Translations under genes and position numbers: made by a program
Shown here: one piece after another, positions 42,840 through 52,135 of the stretch
Numbering within the stretch: the stretch's first letter is position 1
Layout of the letters: each line of letters opens with the position of its first letter
The notes under the pieces: generated by a model
What the model was told of the DNA's origin: nothing
The model's database searches: none
The model's input: only the letters and a program-made list of their open reading frames with translations
NCBI RefSeq assembly: GCF_017591425.1
Contig: NW_024466512.1
Location: 14,635,001-14,699,000 of the forward strand
DNA: 64,000 bases
Reading direction: 5' to 3'
DNA from: Ochotona curzoniae
Taxonomy: Eukaryota > Chordata > Mammalia > Lagomorpha > Ochotonidae

Positions 42840-43945
42840 AATGGAGGGGCTTGGGAAACTTCCCTGTCAGGAGACAGTCCCTGCAGGTGACCACAAGAAC
42901 CACAATAGGGAGTAACTCAGACCAGGTTGGAGAACGATACCCACTGGTATATATTTGACACAGGTCAGGGGCAGACCAGGATGAATCAGTTCACATCATC
43001 CACTGGTGAGTCCAAACACCAGAACAGAGTGTGAGTTAGGCCAGGTTCAGTTGCAACACATGCCAGTGCATATTACAGCTGGGTTTGGGTGCCTGCTGGA
43101 CTGGGGCAGGCTGGAACCCTCACCAGTGTCAGTTGGAATTGGGGGTGGGCCAGGCCAAGCCAGGCTATAACACCCACTGGCAAATGCCAAGGTGAGGTGG
43201 ACATGCCAGACTGGGCCACAGCACCCAACCAGCACACATGAGAACCAGGGAAGGAAGGGGCAAAGCCAGTAGGGGGAATGTGGAGGGCTCCCCTGCTGGA
43301 CAGCCACTCCCACTAGAGGGCATGAGCTGGGATGGGGCAGACCAGATCAGGCAGGGCTACAACACCTGTGGGCTTCATGTGAACTAGATCAGGGAAAAGC
43401 CAGGCTGGGCTGACTATTTCAACTGGTATAAGCATAAATTAGAGTGGATGAGGATTGGTTGGGCTTTGCCACAGCATCAGCTGGCAGAGGCTGGCACTGG
43501 GGGCTAATTCTGTCAAGTTAAACTGGAGGTTGCATTTTCCAGGAGTAGGAATGGCCTAGTAGGGAAATAGTGGGCGCCTCCCTCTTGGGTTACCACTCCA
43601 GGGGAAGAACATGAAAACCAGGACTGGGGCAGGGGTGGCTAGACAGAACGGCATTCGCCAGTATGTGTGTGTGGGCTGGACAATAGGGCAGGTTGGGTTA
43701 AACTAGGCTTCAATACCCATTGACATGTATGAGAGCTAAATGGGATGTGTGACAGACTGGACTAGTCTGTGGTACATACGGGCAAGCACGGGAACCAGGG
43801 TAGGGGGCAGACCTGGTGGGGGTTATGGGGAGTCACTCCAACTAGGCTGCAGCTCCCAATGGTTTGCATGAGGACCGGAGTATGGTGTGGGCAGGATCGG
43901 GCTGGACTGCAACATCCATTGGTTCGCATGGAAGGCGAGAGATTT
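42840..43945 (+). repeat. Degenerate tandem array, unit about 52-60 bp
   Basis: A word like GGGCTGCAACACCCACTGG recurs at about 42939, 42998, 43059, 43118, 43171, 43222, 43362, 43416, 43472, 43690 and 43905, spaced 52-60 bases with a few longer gaps. Between occurrences a GAGAACCAGG...GGGCAGGCC block recurs. A longer variant carrying GGAGGGCTCCC...CCACTCCCACT appears near 43271, 43559 and 43815, suggesting a higher-order period of roughly 260-290. The array is GC-richer than its surroundings and non-coding. It is flanked on the right by a truncated C-SINE. Confidence 0.8.
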
Positions 43946-43954
43946 ATTACGGGG

Positions 43955-44130
43955 ACTCTGCACCAATGTGGGAGACCTGGAGGAGGCTCCAGGCTCCTGG
44001 TTTCAGATCAGGTTGGCTCCAGCCATTGTGGCTGCTTAGGGAGTGAGTCAAAGGACAGAAGATCCTCCTTTCTGTCTTTCCTCCTCTCTGTATATCTGAT
44101 TTTCCAATGAAAATAAATGAATCTTTGTTT
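43955..44130 (+). mobile_element. C-repeat SINE, 5'-truncated, abutting the tandem array
   Basis: It starts inside the element at GGGGACTCTGCACCAATGTG. GGGAGACCTGGAGGAGGCTC, CCAGCCATTGTGGCTGCTTA, GGGAGTGAGTCAAAGGACAG, TTCCTCCTCTCTGTATATCT and an AAAATAAATGAATC tail follow. The tRNA-derived promoter half is absent. Its left end is joined within about 10 bases to the last unit of the tandem array. Confidence 0.9.
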
Positions 44131-44341
44131 TTAAAGTGCCTTTTGAAAAGAGACAGGCAGAAGGCGATCCCTCCTTAGTAACAGGGCCTAAAAGCACAGA
44201 CAGGGGAGGCCACTGCATTCTCCCACCCACCCCACCTTGAACCCCCCACTACCACCATCACAGACTTGTTTCCTTCACAACCTCAGCCAGTCTCTATGTC
44301 ACCTGCTATTACTATGTGAGTCTTAGAGATTGACGAGGCTA
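44131..44341. other. Short unassigned stretch
   Basis: No repeat recognised. C-rich near 44220-44260. Confidence 0.4.
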
Positions 44342-44360
44342 CAGCCTCCCATTATTTCTT

Positions 44361-44683
44361 AAAATATATATACATTTTTTTTTTTTACTGGAAAGGCATA
44401 TTTACAGAAAGGAGGAGGAACAGAGAAAGATCTTCCATCTGCTGGTTCGCTCCCCAAATAGTCACAATGGTCAGAGCTTAGTCAATTCAAAGCCAGAAGC
44501 CAAGAACAGCTTCTAGGGATCTCCTATCTGTGTACAGGCCCCAAGGACCTGGGCCGTCCTCCACTGCTTTCCCAGGCCACAACCAGGGTGCTGGATGGGA
44601 AGTGGAGCCGCCAGACATGAACTGGTGCCTATATGGGATGCCGGCACTTACAGATCAGCCAATTGAGTTATCACACTGACCCC
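44361..44683 (-). mobile_element. C-repeat SINE with a 19-bp target-site duplication, antisense
   Basis: On the minus strand the head lies at 44683 (GGGTCAGTGTGATAACTC), then GGCATCCCATATAGGCACC, GGCCTGGGAAAGCAGTGGAG and GGGGAGCGAACCAGCAGATG. The tail, read on +, is a T-run at 44375-44386 with an AT-rich extension. The flanks CAGCCTCCCATTATTTCTT (44342-44360) and CAGCCTCCAGTTACTTCAT (44684-44702) agree at 15 of 19 bases. Confidence 0.93.
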
Positions 44684-44859
44684 CAGCCTCCAGTTACTTC
44701 ATCAAACACCAGTCTGACTGTTGGTAAGAAGATCTGGTACCAATGTGATTGAAAAACATAACAGAAGAGCTGAAAAGCCAGAAGAGCAAAACTGGGGCTC
44801 CTGTGATAAGGAGGAAAGTCCGGTGGAAGAAGCTGCCATCCGCACCTGAGGTGTCCGGC

Positions 44860-45022
44860 TGCCCTTCCGTGACAGATTTTCTGTAGCCAGCCACAGGTTC
44901 TCACACTAGATTTTGGACGTGCCTAGCCAGACCCCGGAGCCTTATAAACCAAGTCCCCTCAATAAATCTCTTAAATATCTCCTACCCCCATCTATTTGTT
45001 TTCTGGTTTAACATTGACAGAT
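44860..45022 (+). mobile_element. ERVL LTR (MLT2-like) 3' fragment
   Basis: CCTTATAAACCAAGTCCCCT, CAATAAATCTCTTAAATATC and CATCTATTTGTTTTCTGGTT follow the sense MLT2 end 'GAGCCAATTCCTCATAATAAATCTCTTTATATATC...CCTATTGGTTCTGTTTCTCTGG', including its poly(A) signal. The 5' part is not recognisable. Confidence 0.5.
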
Positions 45023-46069
45023 ATAACTACTTTTTTCCAATTGCCTCACCTGCCTTTACTAAAATAAATGTATTTAACACATAAAATTGATATCCGTACC
45101 ACAGTAGAGAATCAGTGCCACTTTCTATAATAGAAGAAAATCATGACGAGAAATACAGTGAAGAGAACAACCCCACCAAGCACTAGGCCTATTGTCCTGT
45201 TGGTATTAGAAAGAAAAGGAGCTGACTTGGGGCTGGGACCTGCATATATCAGAGTCAGTGTCCCAGTGAGATGCTGATCAGAGGAACTGCAGGAGCAATG
45301 AAATGGGAACCTGTCTCACAGCAGGTGCTTCCTGTGGTTCGATGTTGCATCTGTGTGTGTTTGAAGTACTAGCATGTGCATCCAGAGTTTCCCATCTGGC
45401 ACCTATAGAGACAAGACTCTGGTGCTACAACTGAGCAGCCTGGGAGCACACGGAAGGAATTCCTGCACAGCGATTACTCAGCATCTGGAGCAGCTGTTTC
45501 CACTTAACTGCAAAGGGACAGTGAGGCCAGAGGAAAGGGGAATAATCGCCCTTGTCCTGTCTCTAGGAGACACTCTGAGTATAACCTGGCAGCAAAGACC
45601 CCTTAGCAATTCCCTGCCTCTCCTTCACAAGGGGCAGCAGGAATCACAGGGCCCACATCTTTTTCCCAACAGCAGGAGAAGACATCAGACCAAAATGCTC
45701 AGGCAGTGGTTGCTCACACTGCCTAAACTCAAGAGGGGAATGGTCCAGGCCCCAAAGAGCAGTGTCAGATGGAGGCCGCCACTGGGGACGTTCTTGCTTC
45801 CAAAAGGACAGAAGCTGTACACCTGTCTGTGGGATGGTGTTTGGGAAGCCGTGGGCACTGCAGACAGCAGTCAGACAGTAGCAGCCTGCCCTGGAGAGCT
45901 CTTTTACAATCCTGTCTGCATTGCAGGGTTATTTCATGCTTGATGCTTGCCTCCAGTTGTTCACAGTTGATTTGTAGCAATCAACCCAGGGAAGAACACA
46001 ATCAGTGCTCCAGAGGTGGGCAGTCAAATATTTGGATGAACCCCAAAACAAGAAGATGAAGAAAAAGGG
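45023..46069. other. Unassigned stretch with a 189-codon open frame
   Basis: The frame 45374-45943 (+) is the second longest in the window. Its translation begins with ATG but shows no domain, signal peptide or coiled coil. Other frames of 71 and 96 codons overlap its 3' half. No promoter, splice or poly(A) context supports it, so I do not call a gene. No transposon is recognised in the stretch. Confidence 0.4.
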
Positions 46070-46185
46070 GCCAAGCAGATAAGGGTTCAAGACACAGCTC
46101 TGGTACTTCTGAATGGTAAGATTTTGGCCTTGGTTTCTTCGTCTATGGAACGGACCCACTAATACAACTATGGGAGGTGCTTGAT
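46070..46185 (+). mobile_element. MIR SINE fragment
   Basis: AAGGGTTCAAGACACAGCTC (B-box region), ATTTTGGCCTTGGTTTCTTC and GTCTATGGAACGG match the sense MIR series 'GGGTTCGAATCCCAGCTC...CCTCAGTTTCCTCATCTGTAAAATGGG'. Confidence 0.6.
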
Positions 46186-46714
46186 ACTTTGTCTTTAAGT
46201 TAAATCTTCCCAATTTTCTTAGAAGGTACCATTCTCAGTCCATGGGCTATGGACAAGGTAAGCCTTGCTCCTCCTAGGACTTGGGGTACACTCAAACCTC
46301 ATGGTGGCCAGTGGGTACACACATACCCCACAGTGGTCAGTCAGCCTAGTCCACCTGCTGGTTCAGGGACCCATGTGTCCAATGACAGTCACTGTGAGTG
46401 CTTCAGCCACTAAACTAAAGGCAACATTCTTTCTACTTTGCTTTCTAAGCTAGTTAGGGTATAAGTCAGAGTGATGGGTGACTGTCTGCCACCTCATAGC
46501 AAAGCTCTGCTGGAAAAACCAGTGTAAAGCCAGACAAAACCGAATGTGGATCAACACAAAAGGAAAGAAGGGAGAGGAGAAAGGGAAGAGAGAGAGAGCT
46601 GATCAAATTCTGTGAACATCTGGAGAAGCCAAGCATAAAGTCATCAAGATCTAATCTAACGACAATTTTTGGTTTCATCATTCAATGAAACAGTTCTAAT
46701 ATCAAAGAGAACTG
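46186..46714. other. Unassigned non-coding stretch
   Basis: A purine-rich patch lies at 46560-46600. No gene or transposon recognised. Confidence 0.45.
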
Positions 46715-46850
46715 AGTTGACTTGCTGTCACTTGCATGCCAGTAAAGTAACATCTCAGGAAATAAGGACATCAAATGATATGGTCCTAAAGACACTGAGT
46801 ATAACCTAGCCCACAGTAAGTGCTTGAAAAACACTAGCTGTTGTTTGGGC
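46715..46850 (+). mobile_element. Possible MIR/L2 3' end
   Basis: AACCTAGCCCACAGTAAGTG and CTTGAAAAACACTAGCTG resemble the common MIR/L2 ending 'GCCTGGCACATAGTAAGTGCTCAATAAATGTTAGCTG'. The upstream part is too decayed to decide which. Confidence 0.45.
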
Positions 46851-46879
46851 ACTTAAAGAGAAAAATGCACCCTGGGAGG

Positions 46880-47222
46880 CGGTGGTCAGTGCAATGGTAT
46901 AGCACACTAATCCTCTGTCTGAGGTGCCAGCATCCCATATGAGCAATGGTTCAAGTCCCCACTACTCCACCTCTGATCCAGCTTCCTGCTAATGCCCTAG
47001 AAAAGAAGAAAAGGATGGCCCAAATACTTGGGCCTCTGCATCTACATGGGAGACCCAGAATAAGATCCTGGCTCGCAGCTTCGGACACGTTTAGCTCTAA
47101 CTGTTGCAGACACTTGAAGAATGAAACAGTGGGTGGAAGACCTTTCTCTTTCTGTCTGTCTGTTTCTCTTTCTCTTTCTCTCTCTCTGACACTGACTTTC
47201 AAGCAAAATAAATAACTCTTAG
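46880..47222 (+). mobile_element. C-repeat SINE, old
   Basis: Head CGGTGGTCAGTGCAATGGTA, CAGCATCCCATATGAGCAAT, a good B box GGTTCAAGTCC, CTAGAAAAGAAGAAAAGGAT, GGGAGACCCAGAATAAGATC and a CTTTCTGTCTGTCTG/TTTCTCTTTCTC 3' region, then TTTCAAGCAAAATAAATAAC. A purine microsatellite grew directly from its tail. Confidence 0.88.
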
Positions 47223-47241
47223 GAAAGAAAGACGGAGAGAG

Positions 47242-47302
47242 AGGAAGGAAGGAAGGAAGGAAGGAAGGAAGGAAGGAAAGAAGGAAGGCAGGCAGGCAGG
47301 CA
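47242..47302 (+). repeat. (GGAA)n then (GGCA)n microsatellite
   Basis: About nine GGAA units (47242-47278) followed, after an AAGAAGGAA break, by GGCA units (47284-47302). It begins 20 bases after a C-SINE tail and likely arose from it. Frames giving poly(Leu-Pro-Ser) on the minus strand are by-products. Confidence 0.95.
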
Positions 47303-47550
47303 TGCAAAATGTTCTTCCAGTTGTTCACATAAGGTGAGCCATTTGCTCAGTACTTGACAGTCACCAGACCTGCATGGGCGCCACCATTCACACTGAGACA
47401 TACGTTCTGTGCCCACTAAGCCAGCAGGGTTTAGAAAGATGTGTTACTAAAGTTCTGCACTTTTAAGCTCTTCTGGAGAGAAACCTTAATAAACCAAACT
47501 ACCCTGTGTTCAATGAGAGGCAAAGCTCCCCATGGTAGCCACCTTGCACC

Positions 47551-47603
47551 AACACAGCGAACTCCAACACAGCGAACCCCAACACAGCGAACCCCAACAC
47601 AGC
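47551..47603 (+). repeat. 15-bp minisatellite (3.5 units)
   Basis: AACACAGCGAACCCC occurs as units 47551-47565 (one change), 47566-47580, 47581-47595 and a partial at 47596-47603. Because 15 is divisible by three, frames through it show a five-residue repeat, but nothing else supports a gene. There are too few units, and no spacers, for it to be a CRISPR array. Confidence 0.95.
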
Positions 47604-48535
47604 CATTTGCACAGCAAAGTCAGTTTGCTACTGGTCGGGACAAGCTCTGAAAAGTTACTACGAGGTAGCTGCGGATGGACCTATTCAAAAAAGGGAAAGA
47701 GGGTCATGCAGAAAGTCACTCTGTTTCTAAAAGCCAGATTTAGACGCTGCCAAGAGTGACCTGACACACGACCACATCTTCATGACAAGAAAGTTGCACT
47801 AATTACTGCTTAAAAAAAAAAAAAAGGTTTCTGTACTTAGCCACTTTCCCAAAAATACCACTGTGGGGGGACAGAAGGAAAGTGACAAAACATATCAATT
47901 GCTCACATGCCTTCCCGGCGCCAGCAGCCAGAAGTAGAAGTCCTCAGCCAGGGATGCAGCTGCCACTGTGGGCTTCAGCTCCCACGGGCAGCCTGCACGT
48001 GCGCCCCTCAGAGAGGCGCATCTTCTGCAAGGCAAGAAGGGCAAGGAAACCCTGGCGGGAGGCAGCTTCCCAAAGGGGAATGCCACTGGGCTCAGCCCTG
48101 CATTGATGATCCCTGGAAACTTGTCAATTCTTCCCCAGTCTAGGTCAAAGGCAGGCGCGCAAGGTGCTGCTTTCATGCAGTTGAGCAAGGGCAGGAAAGG
48201 TGTGAGAAATTACTCCCTATTGAGTAGTTACCATGCCAGTTCTCTCCTGCGTCCTTATCCCCACGCCATAATTAATAACAGTGTTCTAGAGGTGTGCACT
48301 TTAAAATGGGGAAGCAGATTGCTTCGGGTGGGACAAGGAAATGGCAAGGGCAGGTCTGTCAGTCTCTAAAACTTCGCACTTTTCTCTACAATCCACAGCC
48401 AACACAACCCTCTGCCCAGCAAATCTTTCATTTCTCTCCCTTCCCCAACTCCTTGTCCTGTGAAAACTGGAGTACACGTACAATAACAAGCCAGGTCTCT
48501 CGATCAAAACAATCTTTGAGGCAGAGGGCAGGGTT
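47604..48535. other. Unassigned non-coding stretch
   Basis: An A-run lies at 47812-47825. The part 47900-48180 is the most GC-rich of this area, with scattered CpGs, but not dense enough for a CpG island. Overlapping frames of 74-142 codons on both strands have no domains. No transposon is recognised. Confidence 0.45.
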
Positions 48536-48832
48536 TGGTACAACAGTCAGAACACAGTTGAAAATGTCCACACCCTGGCACTCAGAGTGCCTGAGCTCAA
48601 GTCTGGACTCTGTTCTAGATTCCAGCCTTCGGCAAATAAACACCCTGGCAGGCAGCAGGAGATGGTTCAAGTCCTTGGATCCCTGCCACCCAGGTGGGAG
48701 ACCTAGATTTTGTTCCGGCTGACCAGCCCCCAGCTGCGGCAAGCACGTAGGGAGTAAACAAGCAAACACGAGGTGTTATTGTCTCTTCCTTCCCTCCTCC
48801 TTTTTCAAATAAAGACTTAAATATATACATAC
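48536..48832 (+). mobile_element. C-repeat SINE, variant subfamily
   Basis: GTACAACAGTCAGAACACAG head, CACCCTGGCACTCAGAGTGC, CCTGAGCTCAAGTCTGG, CACCCTGGCAGGCAGCAGGA and GATGGTTCAAGTCCTTGGAT are in order. TGTCTCTTCCTTCCCTCC and TTTTTCAAATAAAGAC form the 3' end. Confidence 0.8.
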
Positions 48833-49104
48833 CTGAGGAAGTACACAGGAAAAGGAGAGGAAAGTTAATCCATTGGTTCCCCATTTTCGCACTCTAGGGA
48901 CCCCCAAAGCCAAAGAAAAAAAAAAAAGAGCTCAGACTTAAGGCAAACAGTGTGATCCTTGTCAATGGTTTTGCCCGTTTTCTTCTTTGAAGCCTTTTTG
49001 AATCCATGAGAATCTTTCGCAGATGAAAACTTTGCAATCTAACAAATATAAATATACTGGGGAATGCATCATTGTTAACATATTTTTTTTGGCACCCTTC
49101 CAGT
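48833..49104. other. Unassigned stretch with short A and T runs
   Basis: A-run at 48916-48927 and T-run at 49083-49090. No repeat family recognised. Confidence 0.45.
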
Positions 49105-49290
49105 CACTTCATAGAAATTAACTCAAGAGAAGTTCTATAGCAAGGCTATCAGGCCTTATTATCCTCGCCCTCTAGTGTCAGCACCAAAGCTCAAGGCAGT
49201 GAAGCTTTCAGCTGGGCCAGGATCACCCAGCTGAAAAATGCTTGGGGCCCAGGTAGAAGCCCTGTTCCATCCGCTACATTAGGTCTCAGG
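49105..49290 (-). mobile_element. MIR SINE fragment, antisense
   Basis: CTTCATAGAAATTAACTCAA, CCTTATTATCCTCGCCCTCT, CAGGATCACCCAGCTGAAAA and AGGTAGAAGCCCTGTTCC fit the antisense MIR order (TTATCTCATTTAATCC...TTATTATCCCCATT...AAGGTCACACAGCTAGTAA...). The core is poor. Confidence 0.55.
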
Positions 49291-49837
49291 AGTTAAGCAC
49301 GTACCGTTGGCTTTGTTTATCTGCTAATCCAACCACCTGTAACTGAGAAGGCCTTCCCTGAAGGATAAAAGAGCTCAGCAAAGGAGACGTGAGGCTCTCC
49401 CAAGTCTTCTCCAAGCATGCCAAGCCAGGGTCTGGATGGGCAGGAGCCTCATACACAGCTGCCCCAGCAAACCGTCTTCAGCCTAACCCCTGAGACTCCC
49501 ATGAACCCTGCCAGAGGAGGAGAAAACAACAGAGGCCTTACATATTCAAGTTGCTGGAACCTGGGGCATTCACTCCAGGAGGTGCAGACCTTTGCGTCCT
49601 GCTGGTGGGGACGGCTGCTGGGCAGCACATGTTTCCGGTACCAGAAGGAGAGCAGGCATGTTTCCCAGGGCTTGCATTCCCGTGGACTACTGACTCAGAG
49701 CCAGAGGAAGGTGCATCTTTCCTCTATCATCAAGAAATTTCTTTGGCCCAGGGCAGATGGAACCTGCCAAGAACAGTGTTCTCTGTCCAGAAAATGATCA
49801 TAAATCGAACAGCAGATGACTGTTTCCATACACCTAG

Positions 49838-49875
<38 letters not shown>

Positions 49876-50721
49876 TGTGGGTGTAGACACTGACACACTC
49901 ACATATCCTTCATTTGTGAATTCAGTGAAGGTGCACACTGTCTTCTCCTAACGTTGCTGAGTCACTTAGAAGAAAATACAGAAGCAATGCTTAACCTCCT
50001 AGTGGCTTCTTGGAGTTGACCTGAGCAGAGGACAGTCTGGCCTAGTCCCTCAGGAAAGAACTATTTGGTGCAAAAGAGTGAGGCTGCCTGAGATACAGCA
50101 GTGAGCTGCCCTGTACTCCCTACCCCCTAACTTCTCTGCCTCCGGGCTGTGCCTGACCCTGGAGTGCCTGCTTCCTTTGCCCAGCCTGCTTGCCAACACC
50201 CTCTGGTTAGAAACTGGTTCACTGACCCTTTGCCCTTCCACCCATGCTCAGCTAAACTTGATTCCACATTTGGAAGCTGCCACCACCTGGGGCCCACAAT
50301 CTCTGAGTTAAAATGATCTATGGAATTGGAGTGAACTGAATCCCAAACTAAGATGGACAACTTGGTGTTGAAAGACATCATGGCAATCCCTTGTTCCATC
50401 ACCTGCTCCTTCAGCCAACCTTAACTGAGCACTTAGGGAATGCCCAGGACTCTGAACCTCCTGGAATCTGACATGAGACCAGTCTTCCCTGGTCGCCAGT
50501 CCCTTTGGTACAGCTCCAGTTTGTACAAACTTTCACTTACATATTCAACCAAAAGTATCCTCCTTGTCAATTATCTTCTTTGACTTGGATATTTGCCTAA
50601 GCTGAATTGTATTTAAACCATGAGCATTTAAATGCAAAAAGGAAACCTAAAATGTATGAGGCAGAAAAGACAGGTAAATGTATAATCTTGAAAGGAAATT
50701 TTCTGTCCTCAAAAACTGAAA
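49291..50721. other. Unassigned stretch with a GT microsatellite
   Basis: A 126-codon + frame (49417-49797) and a 111-codon one in another frame overlap it. Neither has a domain, and the second runs into the GT repeat. A GATAAAAG word at about 49364 is not backed by a transcript-like structure. Confidence 0.45.
49839..49873 (+). repeat. (TG)n microsatellite
   Basis: About 17 uninterrupted TG units. Confidence 0.97.
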
Positions 50722-51005
50722 ATTTACTTACTATTTGATTTGAAAAGCAAAGTCCCAGAGGGATCTTCTAGCTGCTGGTTCACTCCCCATATGGCCATAA
50801 TGGCTGGGGGTCGGCCAGGCCAAAGCCAAAGCCTAGAACTCCATTCTGATCTCCTCCACAGCCAGCAGGTGTCCAAACGCTTGGACCACCATGGGCATCA
50901 ATAGGGAGCTGGAGCAGAAACAGAGCAACCCAAAGCAGTGCTCACATGGGATGCCAGCATCGTAGTCAGTAGCTTAACCTGCTACACCATGATGCAAGCC
51001 CCCAG
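50722..51005 (-). mobile_element. C-repeat SINE, antisense
   Basis: On the minus strand: GGGCTTGCATCATGGTGTAG head, TTAAGCTACTGACTACGATG, GCATCCCATGTGAGCACTG, GCTCCAGCTCCCTATTGATG and GGGAGTGAACCAGCAGCTAG. The tail region reads AAATAGTAAGTAAATTTTC. Old, and without a flanking duplication. Confidence 0.85.
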
Positions 51006-51069
51006 CAGAGTCATCTAATTATCACACCAAAGAAAAACTAAATAACATGTTAACGGCTTTGCCAAGTTA

Positions 51070-51615
51070 AAATTTGAGATACACATAAACTAGATCCAAG
51101 GCAAGAAGTAAACCGAAAAGCTATGTTTAAATCCATGTGGCAGACAAAGGGCTAACAGTCTTAATATTAAATACCTTTAAATTTTAAAAAAGATAACATC
51201 AGCAGAAGAAAAGAATGGATAAAAAAATACAAACCAACAATTCATAAACAGATTAAAATGTCAAAAACGAAAGAAAAATGTTAAATTTCCCTTAATAATC
51301 AACACTTACAAACTCAAAGTACTGTATGCTCATTACACATCTGGCAAGATATTTTAAAATCATAATGTTCCACACTGGGAGAAATGTGAGAAATATGGGT
51401 GCTCTCACACATGCCAACACGTGAGAAAAAATTGGCTAAATTCTTCCAAAAAAAAAAAAGATAATCAAATACCTACGACTTTAAAATGTATTCAGTCCTT
51501 TGGCTCCTCTGACTGCCATAAGCACTTCCAGGAAATATTCAAGCAGGTGCACATTGATTCTATGGCTATTTGCCCAGGACTGTTGCTAGGGGAATGTATA
51601 CAAAATAGAATTTTA
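51070..51615 (+). mobile_element. Old L1 (L1M-like) ORF2 end, part 1
   Basis: CAGACAAAGGGCTAACAGTC, TTAATATTAAATACC, CACTGGGAGAAATGTGAGAA and GTGCTCTCACACATGCCAAC fit the L1M run 'GACAAAGGGTTAATATCCTTAATATATAAAG...GGCACTCTCATACATTGCTGG'. AATGTATTCAGTCCTTTGGC and GCACTTCCAGGAAATATTC correspond to 'ATACCCTTTGACCCAGCAATTCCACTTCTAGGAATT'. Frames are broken. A SINE cuts it at 51616. Confidence 0.72.
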
Positions 51616-51850
51616 GCCACTGTTCTCCACTCCCAGTTCAGCTTCCGTTCATGGTCAAGTGCTTGGGTTCCTACCACCCGAGCAGGAGACCTGAATGATG
51701 TTTCTGGACCCACATTTTGGCCTGACCCCAACCTGGATACTTAAGGGAGTCTGGGTTGTGAACTGGCTGTTGGAGGAATTATTTACCCCTTCTTTGTGCG
51801 CCTTCATTATCTTCCATGCTGCCTTTCAAATAAATAAATTGTTTTTAAAG
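51616..51850 (+). mobile_element. Head-less C-repeat SINE nested in the L1
   Basis: It starts within the element (GCCACTGTTCTCCACTCCC, CAGTTCAGCTTCCG). It continues TTGGGTTCCTACCACCCGAG, CAGGAGACCTGAATGATG and CTGCCTTTCAAATAAATAAA. The flanks AAATAGAATTTTA (51603-51615) and AAATAGAATTCTA (51851-51863) differ at one of 13 bases. They enclose exactly this shortened copy, which means it was already 5'-truncated when inserted. Confidence 0.88.
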
Positions 51851-52044
51851 AAATAGAATTCTATAAATAGCAAATCTCTAAAACAAAATACTTTATAATG
51901 CTTTAAAACGGCAGAAAAATAATATGTAAATATACCAAAAAAGTTGCAAAGCATATTATATATTCCTTCAATCCTTCCTAGGGGAAAAATAGGTTATAAC
52001 AAAAATGAGTTAACAGTTATTCTGGGGGATGGAATCAAGTGCTC

Positions 52045-52083
<39 letters not shown>

Positions 52084-52135
52084 AATTTTCTAATATTTTT
52101 GCAATGAATAAGCATTTCTTTTCTAACAGCTTGCA
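51851..52135 (+). mobile_element. Old L1 (L1M-like) 3' UTR, part 2
   Basis: GAGTTAACAGTTATTCTGGG and GGATGGAATCAAG stand for 'AACAGTGGTTATCTCTGGG...GGTGGGATTA'. TAATTTTCTAATATTTTTGC and AATGAATAAGCATTTC stand for 'TCCAAATTTTCTACAATGAACATGTATT'. A GT microsatellite interrupts the tail. Confidence 0.7.
52044..52083 (+). repeat. (GT)n microsatellite
   Basis: GT run with one TTTG interruption, inside the old L1 3' UTR. Confidence 0.95.

Noticed and set aside
44860..45022. Gene 3' end with AATAAA
   Set aside because: The poly(A) signal sits at the position expected in an MLT2-type LTR end, so the LTR explains it.
47551..47603. Possible CRISPR-like or coding repeat
   Set aside because: Units touch each other with no spacers and the context is mammalian. 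It is a small minisatellite.
47900..48180. CpG island with a first exon
   Set aside because: GC is raised, but CpGs are sparse and scattered and the frames have no domain or conserved start.
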